This document shows positions 14,501 to 25,600 of a stretch of 64,000 bases of DNA, piece by piece (within the stretch, counting starts at the first letter, position 1; every line of letters starts with the position of its first letter). The stretch lies in contig CM046304.1 of the NCBI GenBank assembly GCA_025267735.1, positions 10,416,001 through 10,480,000 of the forward strand. The letters run 5' to 3'. Source of the DNA: Mactra quadrangularis. Lineage: Eukaryota > Mollusca > Bivalvia > Venerida > Mactridae. The notes beneath the pieces were generated by a model, which had not been told where the DNA came from, made no database searches, and worked only from the letters and a program-made list of their open reading frames with translations. The position numbers and the translations under genes were made by a program.

Positions 14501-15035
14501 TCCCTGACAGGATTGTCTACAGTTACGGAACTTCCGTAACTCTAGAACCTGGGTCTAGAGTTACGGTACCTTACAAAATTAACATGTACATAATTCAATA
14601 ACATACCTATATCTTTTATAAACCTATTATATATAAAAGTGGAGAAATGACTACTAAAAAGTGGAGAAATGACCAGGGGAGAAATGACTTAGTGGAGAAA
14701 CGACCGTAAGCCCACAATCAAATCATTGCAGCCCTTATATTTGTCACTTGGTGACCCCTACATGAGAATGCTTTTTTATTGCATATTACAGTTTTGTTGG
14801 AGGTCTTACAGCTATTTTAAGATATATTTATATTTTGTAGTACAGTGCGTCGCGGTAGAAGTAACGCATCTCATACACAAATGTCGAAATTGCAAGCGTA
14901 AAAGTTACAATGACCAATGACACCGGTTGAAAATGCATGATAAACTCTTACATTTTCTGCAATATCTCCCACGATGTAAAAGGTAACATCCTTGAAAAGG
15001 TCTTCTTTACTTTCCTCCTTATCTTCCGTAGTCAT
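2478..15035 (-). CDS. PAXIP1: PAXIP1 (PTIP) homologue, N-terminal four coding exons, partial
   Basis: PTIP is a nuclear multi-BRCT protein of the KMT2C/KMT2D histone H3K4 methyltransferase complexes; it also acts in DNA-damage responses with 53BP1. Four minus-strand exons join in frame: 15035-14952, 6372-6235, 5362-5319 and 2538-2478 (327 nt, 109 codons). The product begins MTTEDKEESKEDLFKDVTFY, continues with a VGDI motif and an (A/S)HVI-type strand, then EAREL(F)ELP, the conserved BRCT tryptophan in SEWVLMSVKC, and FAPEGRLFSGIVAC. This order matches the first BRCT domain of vertebrate PTIP as I recall it. All junctions are GT-AG and phases agree. The next exon, expected to start the second BRCT domain, was not found down to position 1 and is probably outside. 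Intron 1 is about 8.6 kb because of transposons. Confidence 0.85.
3093..5125. mobile_element. Large palindromic element, left arm split by a hAT insertion
   Basis: The sequence at 3093-3118 plus 4737-4860 is an imperfect inverted copy of 4970-5120. Shared blocks include ACAGT(T/G)TGGGGAA, GTTACATATAAATGT, GTTGATCTGGT and GACTGCACTA. The arms are about 150 bp, separated by a spacer of about 100 bp. The left arm is continuous only after the 3119-4736 element and one copy of its target duplication are removed. No coding sequence is seen. Confidence 0.6.
3119..4736. mobile_element. hAT-type non-autonomous element, 8-bp target duplication
   Basis: Perfect 16-bp terminal inverted repeats, TAGAGGTGAAACGATT and its complement, flanked by an exact 8-bp direct repeat ACCTATAT (3111-3118 and 4737-4744). 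An 8-bp duplication is the hAT superfamily signature. Subterminal blocks near both ends are rich in ATCGATTCGATTT-like motifs. No transposase ORF remains in the 1,618 bp. It lies in PAXIP1 intron 3 and has inserted into another palindromic element. Confidence 0.8.
5319..5362 (-). CDS. PAXIP1: PAXIP1 coding exon 3 (44-nt micro-exon)
   Basis: A very short exon after a TTTTTTTTCAG acceptor, encoding SEWVLMSVKCNKML plus two bases of an Asp codon completed by exon 4. It carries the invariant BRCT tryptophan, in the place of the vertebrate segment SWVILSVQC. The donor is GTATCC. It is too short for ORF prediction and was found by looking for the missing tryptophan between exons 2 and 4. Confidence 0.8.
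5530..5790 (+). mobile_element. tRNA-derived SINE, family D
   Basis: The head has a tRNA-like A-box region (GTCCATTGGTAGGATGCAT) and a B-box-like CAGGTTTGATCC. A body follows with the phrase GGCACTGCTAATTTCCTTGAG and an A-rich end. The same body recurs at 48285-48482 (minus) and 56066-56290 (plus). It lies in PAXIP1 intron 3's upstream neighbour, the intron between exons 2 and 3. Confidence 0.65.
5884..6148 (-). mobile_element. MITE family M copy
   Basis: A 265-bp repeat bounded by ATACCCCCGC and GCGGGGGTAT. Near-identical copies occur at 33120-33420 and 56672-56946 on the plus strand. ORFs of 80-130 codons across it are the same repeat translated, not genes. It lies between PAXIP1 exons 2 and 3. 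Confidence 0.75.
6235..6372 (-). CDS. PAXIP1: PAXIP1 coding exon 2
   Basis: Forty-six codons between an acceptor TGTTGTAG and a donor GTGAGA, phase 0 at both ends. The product runs from IIELLTKNGGKRD through SHVIADDIENHEYQEAR to ELFELPCVM, the middle of BRCT domain 1 (compare ASHII...EAREVFDLP in vertebrate PTIP, recalled). Confidence 0.85.
6397..6665 (-). mobile_element. tRNA-derived SINE, family C, minus strand
   Basis: Inverted relative of the element at 38409-38700. Shared blocks are the ACCTCC/GGAGGT junction, the CTTCCATGAAAATTTGACAAT-like body and the TTTCCTGGACCC/GGGTCCAGGAAA block. The tRNA-like head is at the high-coordinate end and is degenerate. It lies in PAXIP1 intron 1. Confidence 0.65.
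7138..7390. mobile_element. Palindromic MITE with ~68-bp arms
   Basis: The left arm starts GGAGTTGATTTTCTTCAACTC and the right arm ends with the inverse, GAGTTGAAGAAAATTAACTCC. The arms stay complementary through an ATATTTATTTACCT block and a GGTGACATGATGTCACC block. The central loop is about 110 bp and has no coding sequence. It lies in PAXIP1 intron 1. Confidence 0.75.
7929..9909 (-). mobile_element. hAT-type transposon remnant, 2 kb
   Basis: The ends read CAGGGCTAGACACTAAC and the inverse of CAGGGCTAGATACTAAC. Both subterminal regions repeat AGGTAGTCCTT-like blocks. A hAT transposase fragment lies inside on the minus strand (8131-8331). The flanks are G-rich, so the target duplication cannot be read. 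The element is broken and has no full transposase. Confidence 0.7.
8131..8331 (-). pseudogene. hAT transposase fragment (ZNF862/DUF4371-like)
   Basis: A 66-codon open stretch contains SPFISVISDRSTDTSSQEAE followed by IVYVRS. This resembles the 'S(D/E)-STD-s-qE-viYvR' catalytic-core segment of hAT transposases and their domesticated ZNF862-type relatives (family resemblance recalled). A donor-like GTAAGAG follows SGN, so it may once have been an exon. Nothing else of the transposase is recognisable nearby. Confidence 0.5.
10313..12641. mobile_element. Inner foldback element A with minisatellite core
   Basis: The ends GGTATAGATAGATAGCGAAA and inverse extend into arms of about 220 bp that share AATGCATATTATAAAATAC and CGTTATTTCAAACAAAACTT-type blocks. 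A 9-bp direct repeat GGTTTATGA flanks it (10304-10312 and 12642-12650). The core is an irregular array of GTTGTTTTC units. Confidence 0.8.
10540..12075. repeat. Compound minisatellite inside foldback element A
   Basis: An irregular array of three interchangeable modules: GTTGTTTTCATATAAAA, GTTGTTTTCGTGAGATTGAC and TGATTGTTGTTTTCGTA. Some blocks of about 150 bp are themselves repeated (for example 11150-11300 and 11470-11610). Minus-strand ORFs of 60-104 codons here are translations of the repeat. Confidence 0.9.
13176..14570. mobile_element. Inner foldback element B with ~350-bp arms
   Basis: The arms 13194-13545 and 14225-14570 are long near-perfect inverted copies. They start at GGTACCGTAACTCTAGACCC and include GCCATTTTG and GACACTTTGAAGAC blocks. 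A 9-bp direct repeat TTACAAAAT flanks the element (13167-13175 and 14571-14579). The 680-bp centre has no ORF of note; the 66-codon ORF at 13325 lies in an arm. Confidence 0.82.
14952..15035 (-). CDS. PAXIP1: PAXIP1 coding exon 1
   Basis: The start ATG is at 15035-15033. Twenty-eight codons give an acidic leader (MTTEDKEESKEDLF) and the first BRCT strand KDVTFYIVGDIAEN. The donor GTAAGA follows directly, phase 0. The start matches the position of the family's N-terminus, only about 16 residues before the BRCT fold. The nested foldback elements end about 240 bp into the following intron. Confidence 0.85.
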
Positions 15036-16485
15036 CCTTGCCTTATTTGAGAAGTAACTAAGACAGAACTAGCACAAAATTGTAAATATTTGTTTACTTC
15101 GCGCTGATTCTCATCTCGACGTTTTACGACAATGACTGAGATGTCGTTAAATTTGATATCTCGCAAAATTGCTTATAATCCCTTTGATATATATTTTTTT
15201 GCACAATTATTATGTTAAATAATAATTTGCACATGTAAGTAGCAAAAATTAGAAGATACATTTTTTATGTTTTTACGACATTATTATCGTATGCCGGAGA
15301 GCAAATTTTTCGTTTCCACTGTAAACAACTGAAGTCTGAGGCGTGAAATTTATTTGAGTGGACGAACTTGTACGAGGTAAATACAATATGCGCTTGATTT
15401 GACGGGGATGGCTGTAAAAATTCATATGCTTGTATCAGAGACGTAGATATCTAATTCCCTGGCTTGTAGATCTATAGGTGAATGTAGTAATAAATGTTGA
15501 GAGCAAAAAATACCAACATCAGATAGATCTATCTATAAACATGCTTTTCATTGCAACTGTATAAAAAATATTTCTGATTTTATGTTTTGACCAAACCTTT
15601 TTTTGAATCTTTTTTGATCATCACCTTGTCTAAAGTTAGTTAAAAAAAGTGTGGTCTATATGTTTTGACCAATATTTGTCTAGACAAAGTGACTACTCTT
15701 TGACCAATGTTGCTGATGTACATCTATCTGTGTATGGAAGCAAGACATTATGACCCCAAGACATTTTATGGAGACATTTCAACCCAAGACATTTCGACCC
15801 AAGACATTTCGACACCAAGATGGGCTTTTTCATTGTATATATACCCCATACATAAATAAATGAACTTTGAGTGTATTAAACGGAAATATAGGTCTAAAAA
15901 TAGAATATTGATCACATATTTATATACATGTGAGTATAGGCCGACTTGATTTGCCCGGGCGGCTTAAACCGGCGTACGCCGATTCAGAAACGGGTGCCGG
16001 CGATTCACTTTATTTGCTCCAAGATTGAGCCGGGTCAACCAACCGGCGCACGCCGAATGCGCCGGTTTCGTTAGAGCGGCGAGCGTGTGACAAATATGGC
16101 TAAAAATAGATACAGGGGGGAAACCATTATTATAAAATTTACTACAATTATGGACAAAATACTAATTGATGTGTTCAATAAACCTCTCTTACGCGTCATT
16201 TGTGTATTTAGTTATATTACAAGTACACATTTTACTTGCCAGACACGAATTTAAAATTTTAACTACTGACGTGGGTTTTTTACTACACTGCTTGAAATGC
16301 GACCATCTGCAACAGTAATTAGTTAGTCAGATCGCTTGATTCATATGTCACACCGGGGCGAGCCGATCGGCTATCGGCTTACGCCGGTTCCTAAGCCGCC
16401 CGGGCAAATCAAGTCGGCCCTATGTGTATGTGTGTAGAGAGAGAGAGTCAAACATTAATAAATGATGTTATATATTTTGATATAG
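15036..16485. promoter_or_regulatory. Divergent intergenic region between PAXIP1 and LRRIQ1
   Basis: The start codons of the two genes face away from each other across about 1.5 kb, so both promoters must lie here. A CG-containing stretch at 15100-15130 sits just upstream of PAXIP1. TACGAG/GTAAAT at 15371-15381 is a good donor and could end a non-coding first exon of LRRIQ1, with TTTTGATATAG/ATG at 16475-16485 as acceptor; this is inference. A short CAAGACATTTCGACCC-type tandem repeat is at 15745-15822. No core promoter motif was identified. Confidence 0.4.
15939..16419. mobile_element. Palindromic GC-rich MITE upstream of LRRIQ1
   Basis: The left end GGCCGACTTGATTTGCCCGG and its inverse on the right extend into arms of about 45 bp carrying ACCGG and ACGCCG blocks. 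It is far more GC-rich at its ends than its surroundings. It ends about 100 bp before the LRRIQ1 start codon. A TA or 3-bp target duplication is possible but not resolved. Confidence 0.75.
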
Positions 16486-16523
16486 ATGTTATTATTATGC
16501 CACCTTCTGGTATAGACGGAGTT

Positions 16524-16649
16524 ATGGATGATGATGCTGTAATAGAAGCAGAGATATATCATGAACTGGAAAATATAAACCTAGATGATGATATACCTCC
16601 GGAACCTGATGTTGATGATGTTGATGAAGAAGATGGAGAGAATAATTTT
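16524..16649 (+). CDS. LRRIQ1: LRRIQ1 coding exon 1
   Basis: The start MDDDAVIEAEIYHELENI was chosen because the family begins MDDDD...AEIEAEL. It is followed by an Asp/Glu-rich run ending ENNF. Donor GTAAGTTT, phase 0. An in-frame ATG at 16497 would add nine residues (MPPSGIDGV). Confidence 0.8.
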
Positions 16650-19600
16650 GTAAGTTTAGTTTCACATCATGGTTTCCTTACTATACTTCCAGACAAAGGT
16701 TCTTAAAGCCCCATTATTAAAAGTAAAACTGTTCTGGGGCTGAAAGAAAATAAACATTTATCTATTTCACATGCCTCTAATGAACAAGATTTTTTAACTA
16801 AATGCAAGCATTGCTTAGATATGTTTATAGTGTGCTCTTATAAAAGTATCCCACTTTTTTAAGAAATTGACACTTTGGCAAACTCAAATTTAGAAAGCAG
16901 AACGGTTTGAACTGTTTATTATGTCTCATAAGTTATATGTTATATTCTGATAACTTCATGTTTGTGAAGCAGTTTTCAAGTCCACAGTTGATAAATATAT
17001 CTTCAATTTCGTATAGTGGCTTTAATTGTTATTTTTAAATCTGCTGTACTGATAAGTACTGCAATAATTATCTGTTGTGTTAATTTTGGTTGCTAACTCA
17101 TGAGGTTCAAAGAAATTGGGACTATCTTATAAAGTTATGAGTACACATAATACTTTGCATAACTAAAGGTTCTAAATGCAACACTTTTAGTCTATTATTA
17201 TATTATTTGTATGTAAACCTAGTTTCACAGCACTAGTATGACCAGTTACATGAAATTGTTTTAAGTATTGAAGTATTGTAATGATCAGTTTAAAGAAGTG
17301 ATGTACCAATTAGTTGAATAATTGATTAACAGCTAGAAAACACCTATTGATTCCGATAATTGATGTTGGTCTCCCGGAATTGATAGAGGGAACAAATTAA
17401 ATCGGGTACGAAAAAGGGGTTTTAGTAGTTCCCAAATGTTTAACATGGCAGATGATCGAAACGAATCAAAACTTTTTAACCATCCAGGTGCAAAAACAAA
17501 GTCCAGGGAATTGTGAATTTATTGACATAATACTAAACATATTTTTAAAAAAAGTTGCTTTGAAGCCCTAGATAGAATAATTTACTTGCGTATATTGCAA
17601 ATTATAATGAATCGATTATTTAATCAATTAATCAGATCATTTAAGTAACCGATTCCAGCCGATAATCAGTTGACATTTTCCAGCCAATGTCCCATCACTA
17701 GTATTAAGAACATCTTTTTTCATTTTGTTAAATTAAATGTTTCATTCCATTTCTAGCTCACTCAAACAAGATGAGTTCAAGGTGAGCTCATGTGATATTA
17801 GTTTGTTCAGCATTCACATATTATTTTTTTATCTATGATTTAGGATGTAGAAAATGAACTAGATGATTATATAAAGAAGTTACAAGATCAAAGTAACAGA
17901 TTTGAAGAGGAATTGTTAGAATGTGATGAAATACTTGCACATAATAGTGATAAAACAGGTATGGCATGCTTAGTGCTCTATTTTGGACATAATGATAGAT
18001 ACGATATTCTTATCCAAACTAAATGATATGGCATGCTTAGCACTTTAGTATTTCGGTCATTTATTTTAATTGAAGTTGCACTGTAAACTGCTTAATACCT
18101 AATATCTTATTGATATTTTAGACAATCAAAACACAATGTAATTTTATGAATGTATCTCTTATTCATTGTACAAATACGAGAAGTAAATACATCACAATTG
18201 TATAAACAACCTAATTTTACATAAGCATTAATGAAGCTGGGTTCAGAAACACGTTTACAATGAAGGATCGATCTTAACAATCAAATAGAAGGTAGATAAC
18301 AAATACGAAAAAGTAGCGTTGTCATCAAAAATCCCAATATTGATGTATCACCAATTCTTGACAGACGCCTCGATATTCATTTGCAGTTTGGAATATTGAT
18401 ACAATCTAGCATTTTATAAAGCTATAAACTAAATGAAGATGACTTTCAATTTAACATCCTTGTGGCATTGTATTTATCTTTTTATATTTCTGAGTTTTCA
18501 TGTTTTATGTCTGGAACAACTTTTAATGCATAACGTCGTAAGGGCATTATATAGTATTTATATACTGGAGTTCTAGTGGCTTCTATTACACTCTTTGTCT
18601 AACTTGATATATATTGATATATCACCAATACTTGCATTTCAATATTTTGTCCTACAAAACCTTTATCAATGACAGCCCTAGAAAAAAGGAAAATGATAAG
18701 GTAGAATTTGAACAAATCTGGCTGCTTGAACACCCGGCTTGGTCGATACTTTTTCATGTCCCCACAAGTTTGAGCCAGCGAACATTTCCTGTAGTTGTAT
18801 TCATATACAGTTTTATGGTATGTGATTTTTTGCTTCAGATGGAAATTTAAGTAATGCCTTAGTACCGTATGAGGATCATGATTTTTTGTTACAACTTGCT
18901 CAACAACATGGTTGTGATGTGGAAGAATATAAAAGAAAGGTAGTAGACATTTTAAATGTACAGTAAAGTTCCGCTATTAAGTCAAGCAAAATCGATGGTC
19001 TTTATAGCAAAACTGTCTTATTATAGAGAACCTTTTGTTCACAAATTAAGCATTTGGGTTTAAATAATTCTCAATAATTGCATGATTTTGAAATAACAAA
19101 AGTGGTCTCGATAGCAGAACTTTACTGTAATATCAATGTGATCATTGAAATAAAGTATAATTCTTATTTGAAAATATATTGAGAAGGGTGACTTTGAGAT
19201 TTTTTTAAGGTAAGAAGTTATTGTAATATTGGTAAGAAATTAATTTTACTGGCTAAAAAAATACATGTTTATAACTGTACTTGTAATTCAATTATATCAA
19301 GTGTTTCTTGTACGTTTGTTTTGATTTTGTTGGGTTTAACGCCATAGCAACACATTGTATTATCATATAATGGCTGTCAGTCAACCTACTTACTGCTCAT
19401 TGAAAGGCTAAATCTCTGGATTTAGCTGTTAACCAACTACTAAGGGCATACTTTCGTCATTGACTGACAACTGCCCTACATAATTAAAAATAATTGGTAG
19501 GAGGGAGAATGGTCATAGAAATGATTTCATGACCAAGTTCCACGAAAGTATGCCCTGCCCGGGAATCGAACCTGCAACCTCTCGGTTAGTAGACTTGCAT

Positions 19601-22600
19601 GCTATCAAATGAGCTAGCCAGGCGGCTATTAAGTGTTTCATCATTGTGTTTATTTGTGTATATATACACAATGAATAACAGAATAGTCCAAATCAAAAGT
19701 AGTTATTAATGAAGTTTCAATACTGAAACACATGTCCTGTCTGTAAACAATGAAAGCTTATTGTTTAAAGCTATGTTACACCACTTTCTTTTGAAAAGCC
19801 AAACTGATTTTTTGGTATCATCCCCATTTAATACATCCAGATACATGACCATGTCTGCACTGGTACATTTGTTATTGTTTTTCTTTAAAGGTATATATAG
19901 TTCTGTTTTATTAACCTGTCACAGCTTGAATAATAACCCGGTCACTGAATGTGTTGTTATTCAACTTCGTTTAACCTTTGAGCCACTGATCCATATTAAT
20001 CATTAATGATTTAACTACCGTATATATGTGGCGATATTAATATTGGGGATATAACAAGTTCAAAAGCAGTTAAAAATAACTGATTCAGTGACTGTGTAAT
20101 TATCAAAATTGTGACAAGTTAATAAAACAGAAGTTTAACATTATACATATGAGCTTTTAATTATTGTAGAAAAGATGAATTCAATAATAACCTGATTTGT
20201 ATAATTCTATAAATTCATTATTTATTTATACTTATAGATTCTTGAAGATATAGAGAATGATGAAGTGTTGATAGAAGATGAATTAAAGGATTTTATTGAT
20301 GATGATGATGATGTTCACACTGATGATGCAATGGTAAATCAGGATGTTAAATTACCTGTTAAAATTACACAAGCTGTAGAAGAAGGCATTGGTAAATATT
20401 GGTTTCTTTATTATCATACAATTTTACAGTATAATAATTCTATTGTAGGTTTAACTTGTTATGTATGAAAACTTTAGGAAGAACTATACATGTATGTCTT
20501 AATGGATAGAAAATCTTTATTTGTTTCTTTCAGTAGCATTTACTTGTATTTTATATAAAATAATATCAATTTCCTCACATGTTACTTTACCTAGACAGGC
20601 CTGGTTTTATTACCGAGTCATACATTTTACCCCATCACTATATACATGTAGGAACCACTTTGCCTGTCCGTCTGTCCATCGGTATTCTTTTTCGAGCAAA
20701 AACGCCCCCATGGATTGATGGCTTTTCAAATTACTTGGCAATCATGTTAACACTGATGAGTCAGTTAGTTGTGTGCAAGAACTAACTCCAAACCTCTAAG
20801 GGCATGGCTAATAAATGAGTTCAAAGTTCAAAAAATGGTTTGTTCAATCGATATCTCCACCATCAACCGATACATTGTAAAATTATTTGACACAAATGTT
20901 AACCGTGAAGAGTCAGTTTGTTGGATGCAAGAACAATGTCTATACTTTAAAGGGCATGGCCAATTAATCGGGTCAAAATTCTTTCCCCTTCAAATGGCTG
21001 CCAGATGGGGTATAAATCACTTCTGTGATAGCTCTAGTTACATTGGGAATGACATAGTTTTATTAACAACAATCCTCTGTTTTTATAATTTCATGTTGTA
21101 ATAGAATACAGTAAATAGTTACGTATATTTGTTGTTGTTTATCTGTTATGTGGTATGTAACATTTGTTTATGGATACAATCAGATAGAGAAGAGGTTCCT
21201 GTATCACAAGAACTTGTTACTGTAAATGGTTTAGGTACAACACATCAGAAACAACTTGAAATGCAACAAATGTTAAAAGATGAATTAGTTAGACTTGAAA
21301 GTAGATATGAAGACAGAATGGTACAGATGAAAAAGGTACAACTATGTTTGTTTTCTTCTAAGCCGCATGGATAGCTCAGTTGGTAGCTTCCAAGTCTACT
21401 GATTAAGGAGTCATGGGTTTGATTCTCAGGTGGGGCATACTTTCGTGGAGCTTAGTCATGAAATTTTTACTACGGCCATTCTCCCTCCTACCAATGATTC
21501 TGAATTATGTGGGGAAGTGGTCAGTCACTGACGAAAGTATGCACTTAGTAGTTGGTTAACAGCTAAATCCAGAGATTTAGCCTTACCGCTGTTATATGAC
21601 CTACAATGTGTTGCTACGGAGTTAAACCCTACAAAAGTAACCATAAGTTTTTGCAATGTATCAAATATGAATAATTATCATATTTTATTAGCTCATCGTG
21701 AGCTATTGTAATGAGTTTTTGTCTGTCCTTTGTCAACAAATTTTTTAATAGATCTTGTCAAAAACCATTAGGCCTACAGTTACCAAATTTGTCATGTAGT
21801 ATCACCTCAAGGTTCTCTACAAAGATTGTTCAAATTATACCACAGGGGTCAATATTGACCCTGCCCTTGAGGTCAACAGATTTAAACAAGGAAATGTTAA
21901 AAAATCTTCTCACTAACTGTTAGACCTAGAGTTTTCATATTTAGCATGTACCATCACCTCAAGGTCTTCTACAAAGTTTGCTTAAATTATTCCTAATTGG
22001 CCTTGCAAATCAAACAAAAATTGATTCAAAATTGATAAACGGGTGTTTTTCCTGACTCTGGTTGTACATCTACTATTTACATTTTTTTTTAAATATCAAA
22101 CAAAGTTAGAGTATTTAGTTTCTCTTTTGTCTTACGTCAATAACTTGTATAAAATGTGTTAATTTTTATCTAATGTTTGTATACCTCTAGGATGAAGAGT
22201 TTCGTAAAGATGAAGAAAATGTAAGAGAAAAAAGATCATTTGAAGAACGTTTGTGGAAAAAAGAAGAATTAGATAGAGAGGAAAAACAAATGATATTTGA
22301 TAGAGAAGTAAGTAAATGTAGTTAATGGTTAGAACATAAAGTGATAGGCTAGGGCATGTTGTGATTGGTTAGTACACACAGTGATAGGTTAGTACACATA
22401 GTGTTAGGTTAGTGCATGAATTGATAGGTTGGTACACATGGTGATAGGTTAGTACACAGATAGGTTAGTACACACAGTGAAATGTTAGTACACACAGTGA
22501 TAGGTTAGTGCACAAAGTGATATGTTAATACACACAGTGATATGTTAGTACACATAGTGATAGGTTGGTACACATAGTGATAGGTTAGTACACACAGTGA

Positions 22601-25600
22601 TAGGTTAGTACACACAGTGATAGGTTTGTACAAACAGTGATAGGTTTGTACACACAGTGATAGGTTTGTACAAACAGTGATAGGTTAGTACACATAGTGA
22701 TAGGTTAGTACACATAGTGATAGGTTGGTACACATAGTGGTAGGTTAGTACACATAGTGGTAGGTTAGTACACATAGTGATATGTTAGTACACACAGTGA
22801 TATGTTAGTACACACAGTGATATGTTAGTACACATAGTGATAGGTTGGTACACATAGTGGTAGGTTAGTACACACAGTGATATGTTAGTACACATAGTGA
22901 AAGGTTAGTACACATGGTGATAGGTTGGTACACATAGTGAAAGGTTGGTACACATAGTGGTAGGTTAGTACACATAGTGCAAGGTTAGTACACACAGTGA
23001 TAGGTTAGTACACATAGTGAAAGGTTATTACACATAGTGATACGTTAGTACACATAGTGAAAGGTTAGTAAACATAGTGATAGGTTAGTACATATAGTGA
23101 TACGTTAGTACACACAGTGATATGTTAGTACACACAGTGATATGTTAGTACACACAGTGATAGGTTAGTACACATAGTGAAAGGTTAGTACACATAGTGA
23201 TATGTTAGTACACACAGTGATATGTTAGTACACACAGTGATAGGTTAGTACACATAGTGGTAGGTTAGTACACACAGTGATATGTTAGTACACATAGTGA
23301 AAGGTTAGAACACATAGTGATAGGTTGGTACACATAGTGATAGGTTAGTACACATAGTGATATGTTAGTACACATAGTGAAAGGTTAGAACACATAGTGA
23401 TAGGTTGGTACACATAGTGATAGATTGGTACACATAGTGAAAGGTTAGTACACATAGTGATATGTTAGTACACACAGTGATATGTTAGTACACACAGTGA
23501 TATGTTAATACACACAGTGATAGGTTAGTACACATAGTGGTAGGTTAGTACACACAGTGATATGTTAGTACACATAGTGAAAGGTTAGAACACATAGTGA
23601 TAGGTTGGTACACATAGTGATAGGTTGTTACACATAGTGAAAGGTTAGTACACACAATGATATGTTAGTACACATAGTGAAAGGTTAGTACACATAGTGA
23701 TAGGTTGGTACACATAGTGGTAGGTTAGTACACATAGTGAAAGGTTAGTTCAAACAGTGATAGGTTAGTACACATAGTGATAGGTTGGTACACATAGTGA
23801 TAGGTTTGTACACATAGTGATAGGTTAATATACATAGTGATAGGTTAGTACACATAGTGATAGGTTAGTACACATAGTGATAGTGATAGGTTAGTACACA
23901 TAATGATAGGTTAGTACACATAGTGATAGGTTAGTACACATAGTGATAGGTTTGTACGCACAGTGATAGGTTTGTACAAACAGTGATAGGTTAGTACACA
24001 CAGTGATAGGTTAGTACACACAGTGATAGGTTTGTACAAACAGTGATAGGTTTGTACAAACAGTGATAGGTTTGTACAAACAGTGATAGGTTTGTACAAA
24101 CAGTGATAGGTTAGTACACATAGTGAAAGGTTAGTACACATAGTGAAAGGTTAGTACACACAGTGATAGGTTAGTACACACAGTGATAGGTTTGTACAAA
24201 CAGTGATAGGTTTGTACACACAGTGATAGGTTTGTACAAACAGTGATAGGTTAGTACACATAGTGATAGGTTAGTACACATAGTGATAGGTTGGTACACA
24301 CAGTGATAGGTTAGAACACACAGTGATAGGTTTGTACACATAGTGAAAGGTTAGTACACATAGTGATAGGTTAGTACACATAGTGATAGGTTAGTACACA
24401 CAGTGATAGGTTAGTACACATAGTGATAGGTTAGTACACATAGTGATAGGTTTGTACACACAGTGATAGGTTTGTACAAACAGTGATAGGTTAGTACACA
24501 CAGTGATAGGTTAGTACACACAGTGATAGGTTTGTACAAACAGTGATAGGTTTGTACACACAGTGATAGGTTTGTACAAACAGTGATAGGTTTGTACAAA
24601 CAGTGATAGGTTTGTACACACAGTGATAGGTTTGTACAAACAGTGATAGGTTAGTACACACAGTGATAGGTTTGTACACATAGTGAAAGGTTAGTACACA
24701 CAGTGATAGGTAAGTACACATAGTGAAAGGTTAGTACACACAGTGATAGGTTAGTACACATAGTGAAAGGTTAGTACACTTAGTGATAGGTTAGTACACA
24801 TAGTGATAGGTTAGTACACATAGTGATAGGTTAGTACACACAGTGATAGGTTTGTACAAACAGTGATAGGTTTGTACAAACAGTGATAGGTTTGTACAAA
24901 CAGTGATAGGTTAGTACACATGGTGAAAGGTTAGTACACATAGTGAAAGGTTAGTACACACAGTGATAGGTTAGTACACACAGTGATAGGTTTGTACAAA
25001 CAGTGATAGGTTTGTACACACAGTGATAGGTTTGTACAAACAGTGATAGGTTAGTACACATAGTGATAGGTTAGTACACATAGTGATAGGTTGGTACACA
25101 CAGTGATAGGTTAGAACACACAGTGATAGGTTTGTACACATAGTGAAAGGTTAGTACACACATTGATAGGTTAGTACACACATTGATAGGTTAGTACACA
25201 CATTGATAGGTTAGTACACATAGTGATAGGTTAGTACACATAGTGATAGGTTAGTACACATAGTGATAGGTTAGTACACACAGTGATAGGTTAGTACACA
25301 TAGTGATAGGTTAGTACACACAGTGATAGGTTAGTACACACAGTGATAGGTTAGTACACACAGTGATAGGTTAGTACACACAGTGATAGGTTAGTACACA
25401 TAGTGATAGGTTAGTACACATAGTGATAGGTTAGTACACACAGTGATAGGTTAGTACAAACAGTGATAGATTAATGCATGAGGTGGTAGGTTAGTACATA
25501 TTTTGTTAATTTAGTACAATTCTTATATGCATGCATAAAAATGTAACTTTCCTACAAGTTATACTGTATATAAATATTCAGGACAGAAGAAAAAATTCTC

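Larger units (their letters stand above)
10066..14712. mobile_element. Outer foldback element carrying two further foldback elements
   Basis: Inverted ends of roughly 110-120 bp (10073-10190 and 14595-14705), built of short repeats of the type GTCATTTCTCCACTTTTTAG, bound 4.6 kb. An identical 9-bp direct repeat, CACAATCAA, flanks the whole (10057-10065 and 14713-14721). Inside are two separate foldback elements (10313-12641 and 13176-14570). No transposase is seen. A 9-bp duplication with repetitive long ends fits Foldback/Mutator-type elements. It lies in PAXIP1 intron 1. Confidence 0.75.

Noticed and set aside
23911..24721. Minus-strand ORFs with CTNLSL/YKPITV repeats
   Set aside because: Translations of the minisatellite; no start context, splice sites or conserved domain.
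22325..25500. CRISPR-like or coding repeat array
   Set aside because: Units are contiguous 20-mers with no unique spacers, and the ORFs only reflect a 20-bp unit read in three phases. It is an intronic minisatellite in an animal gene.
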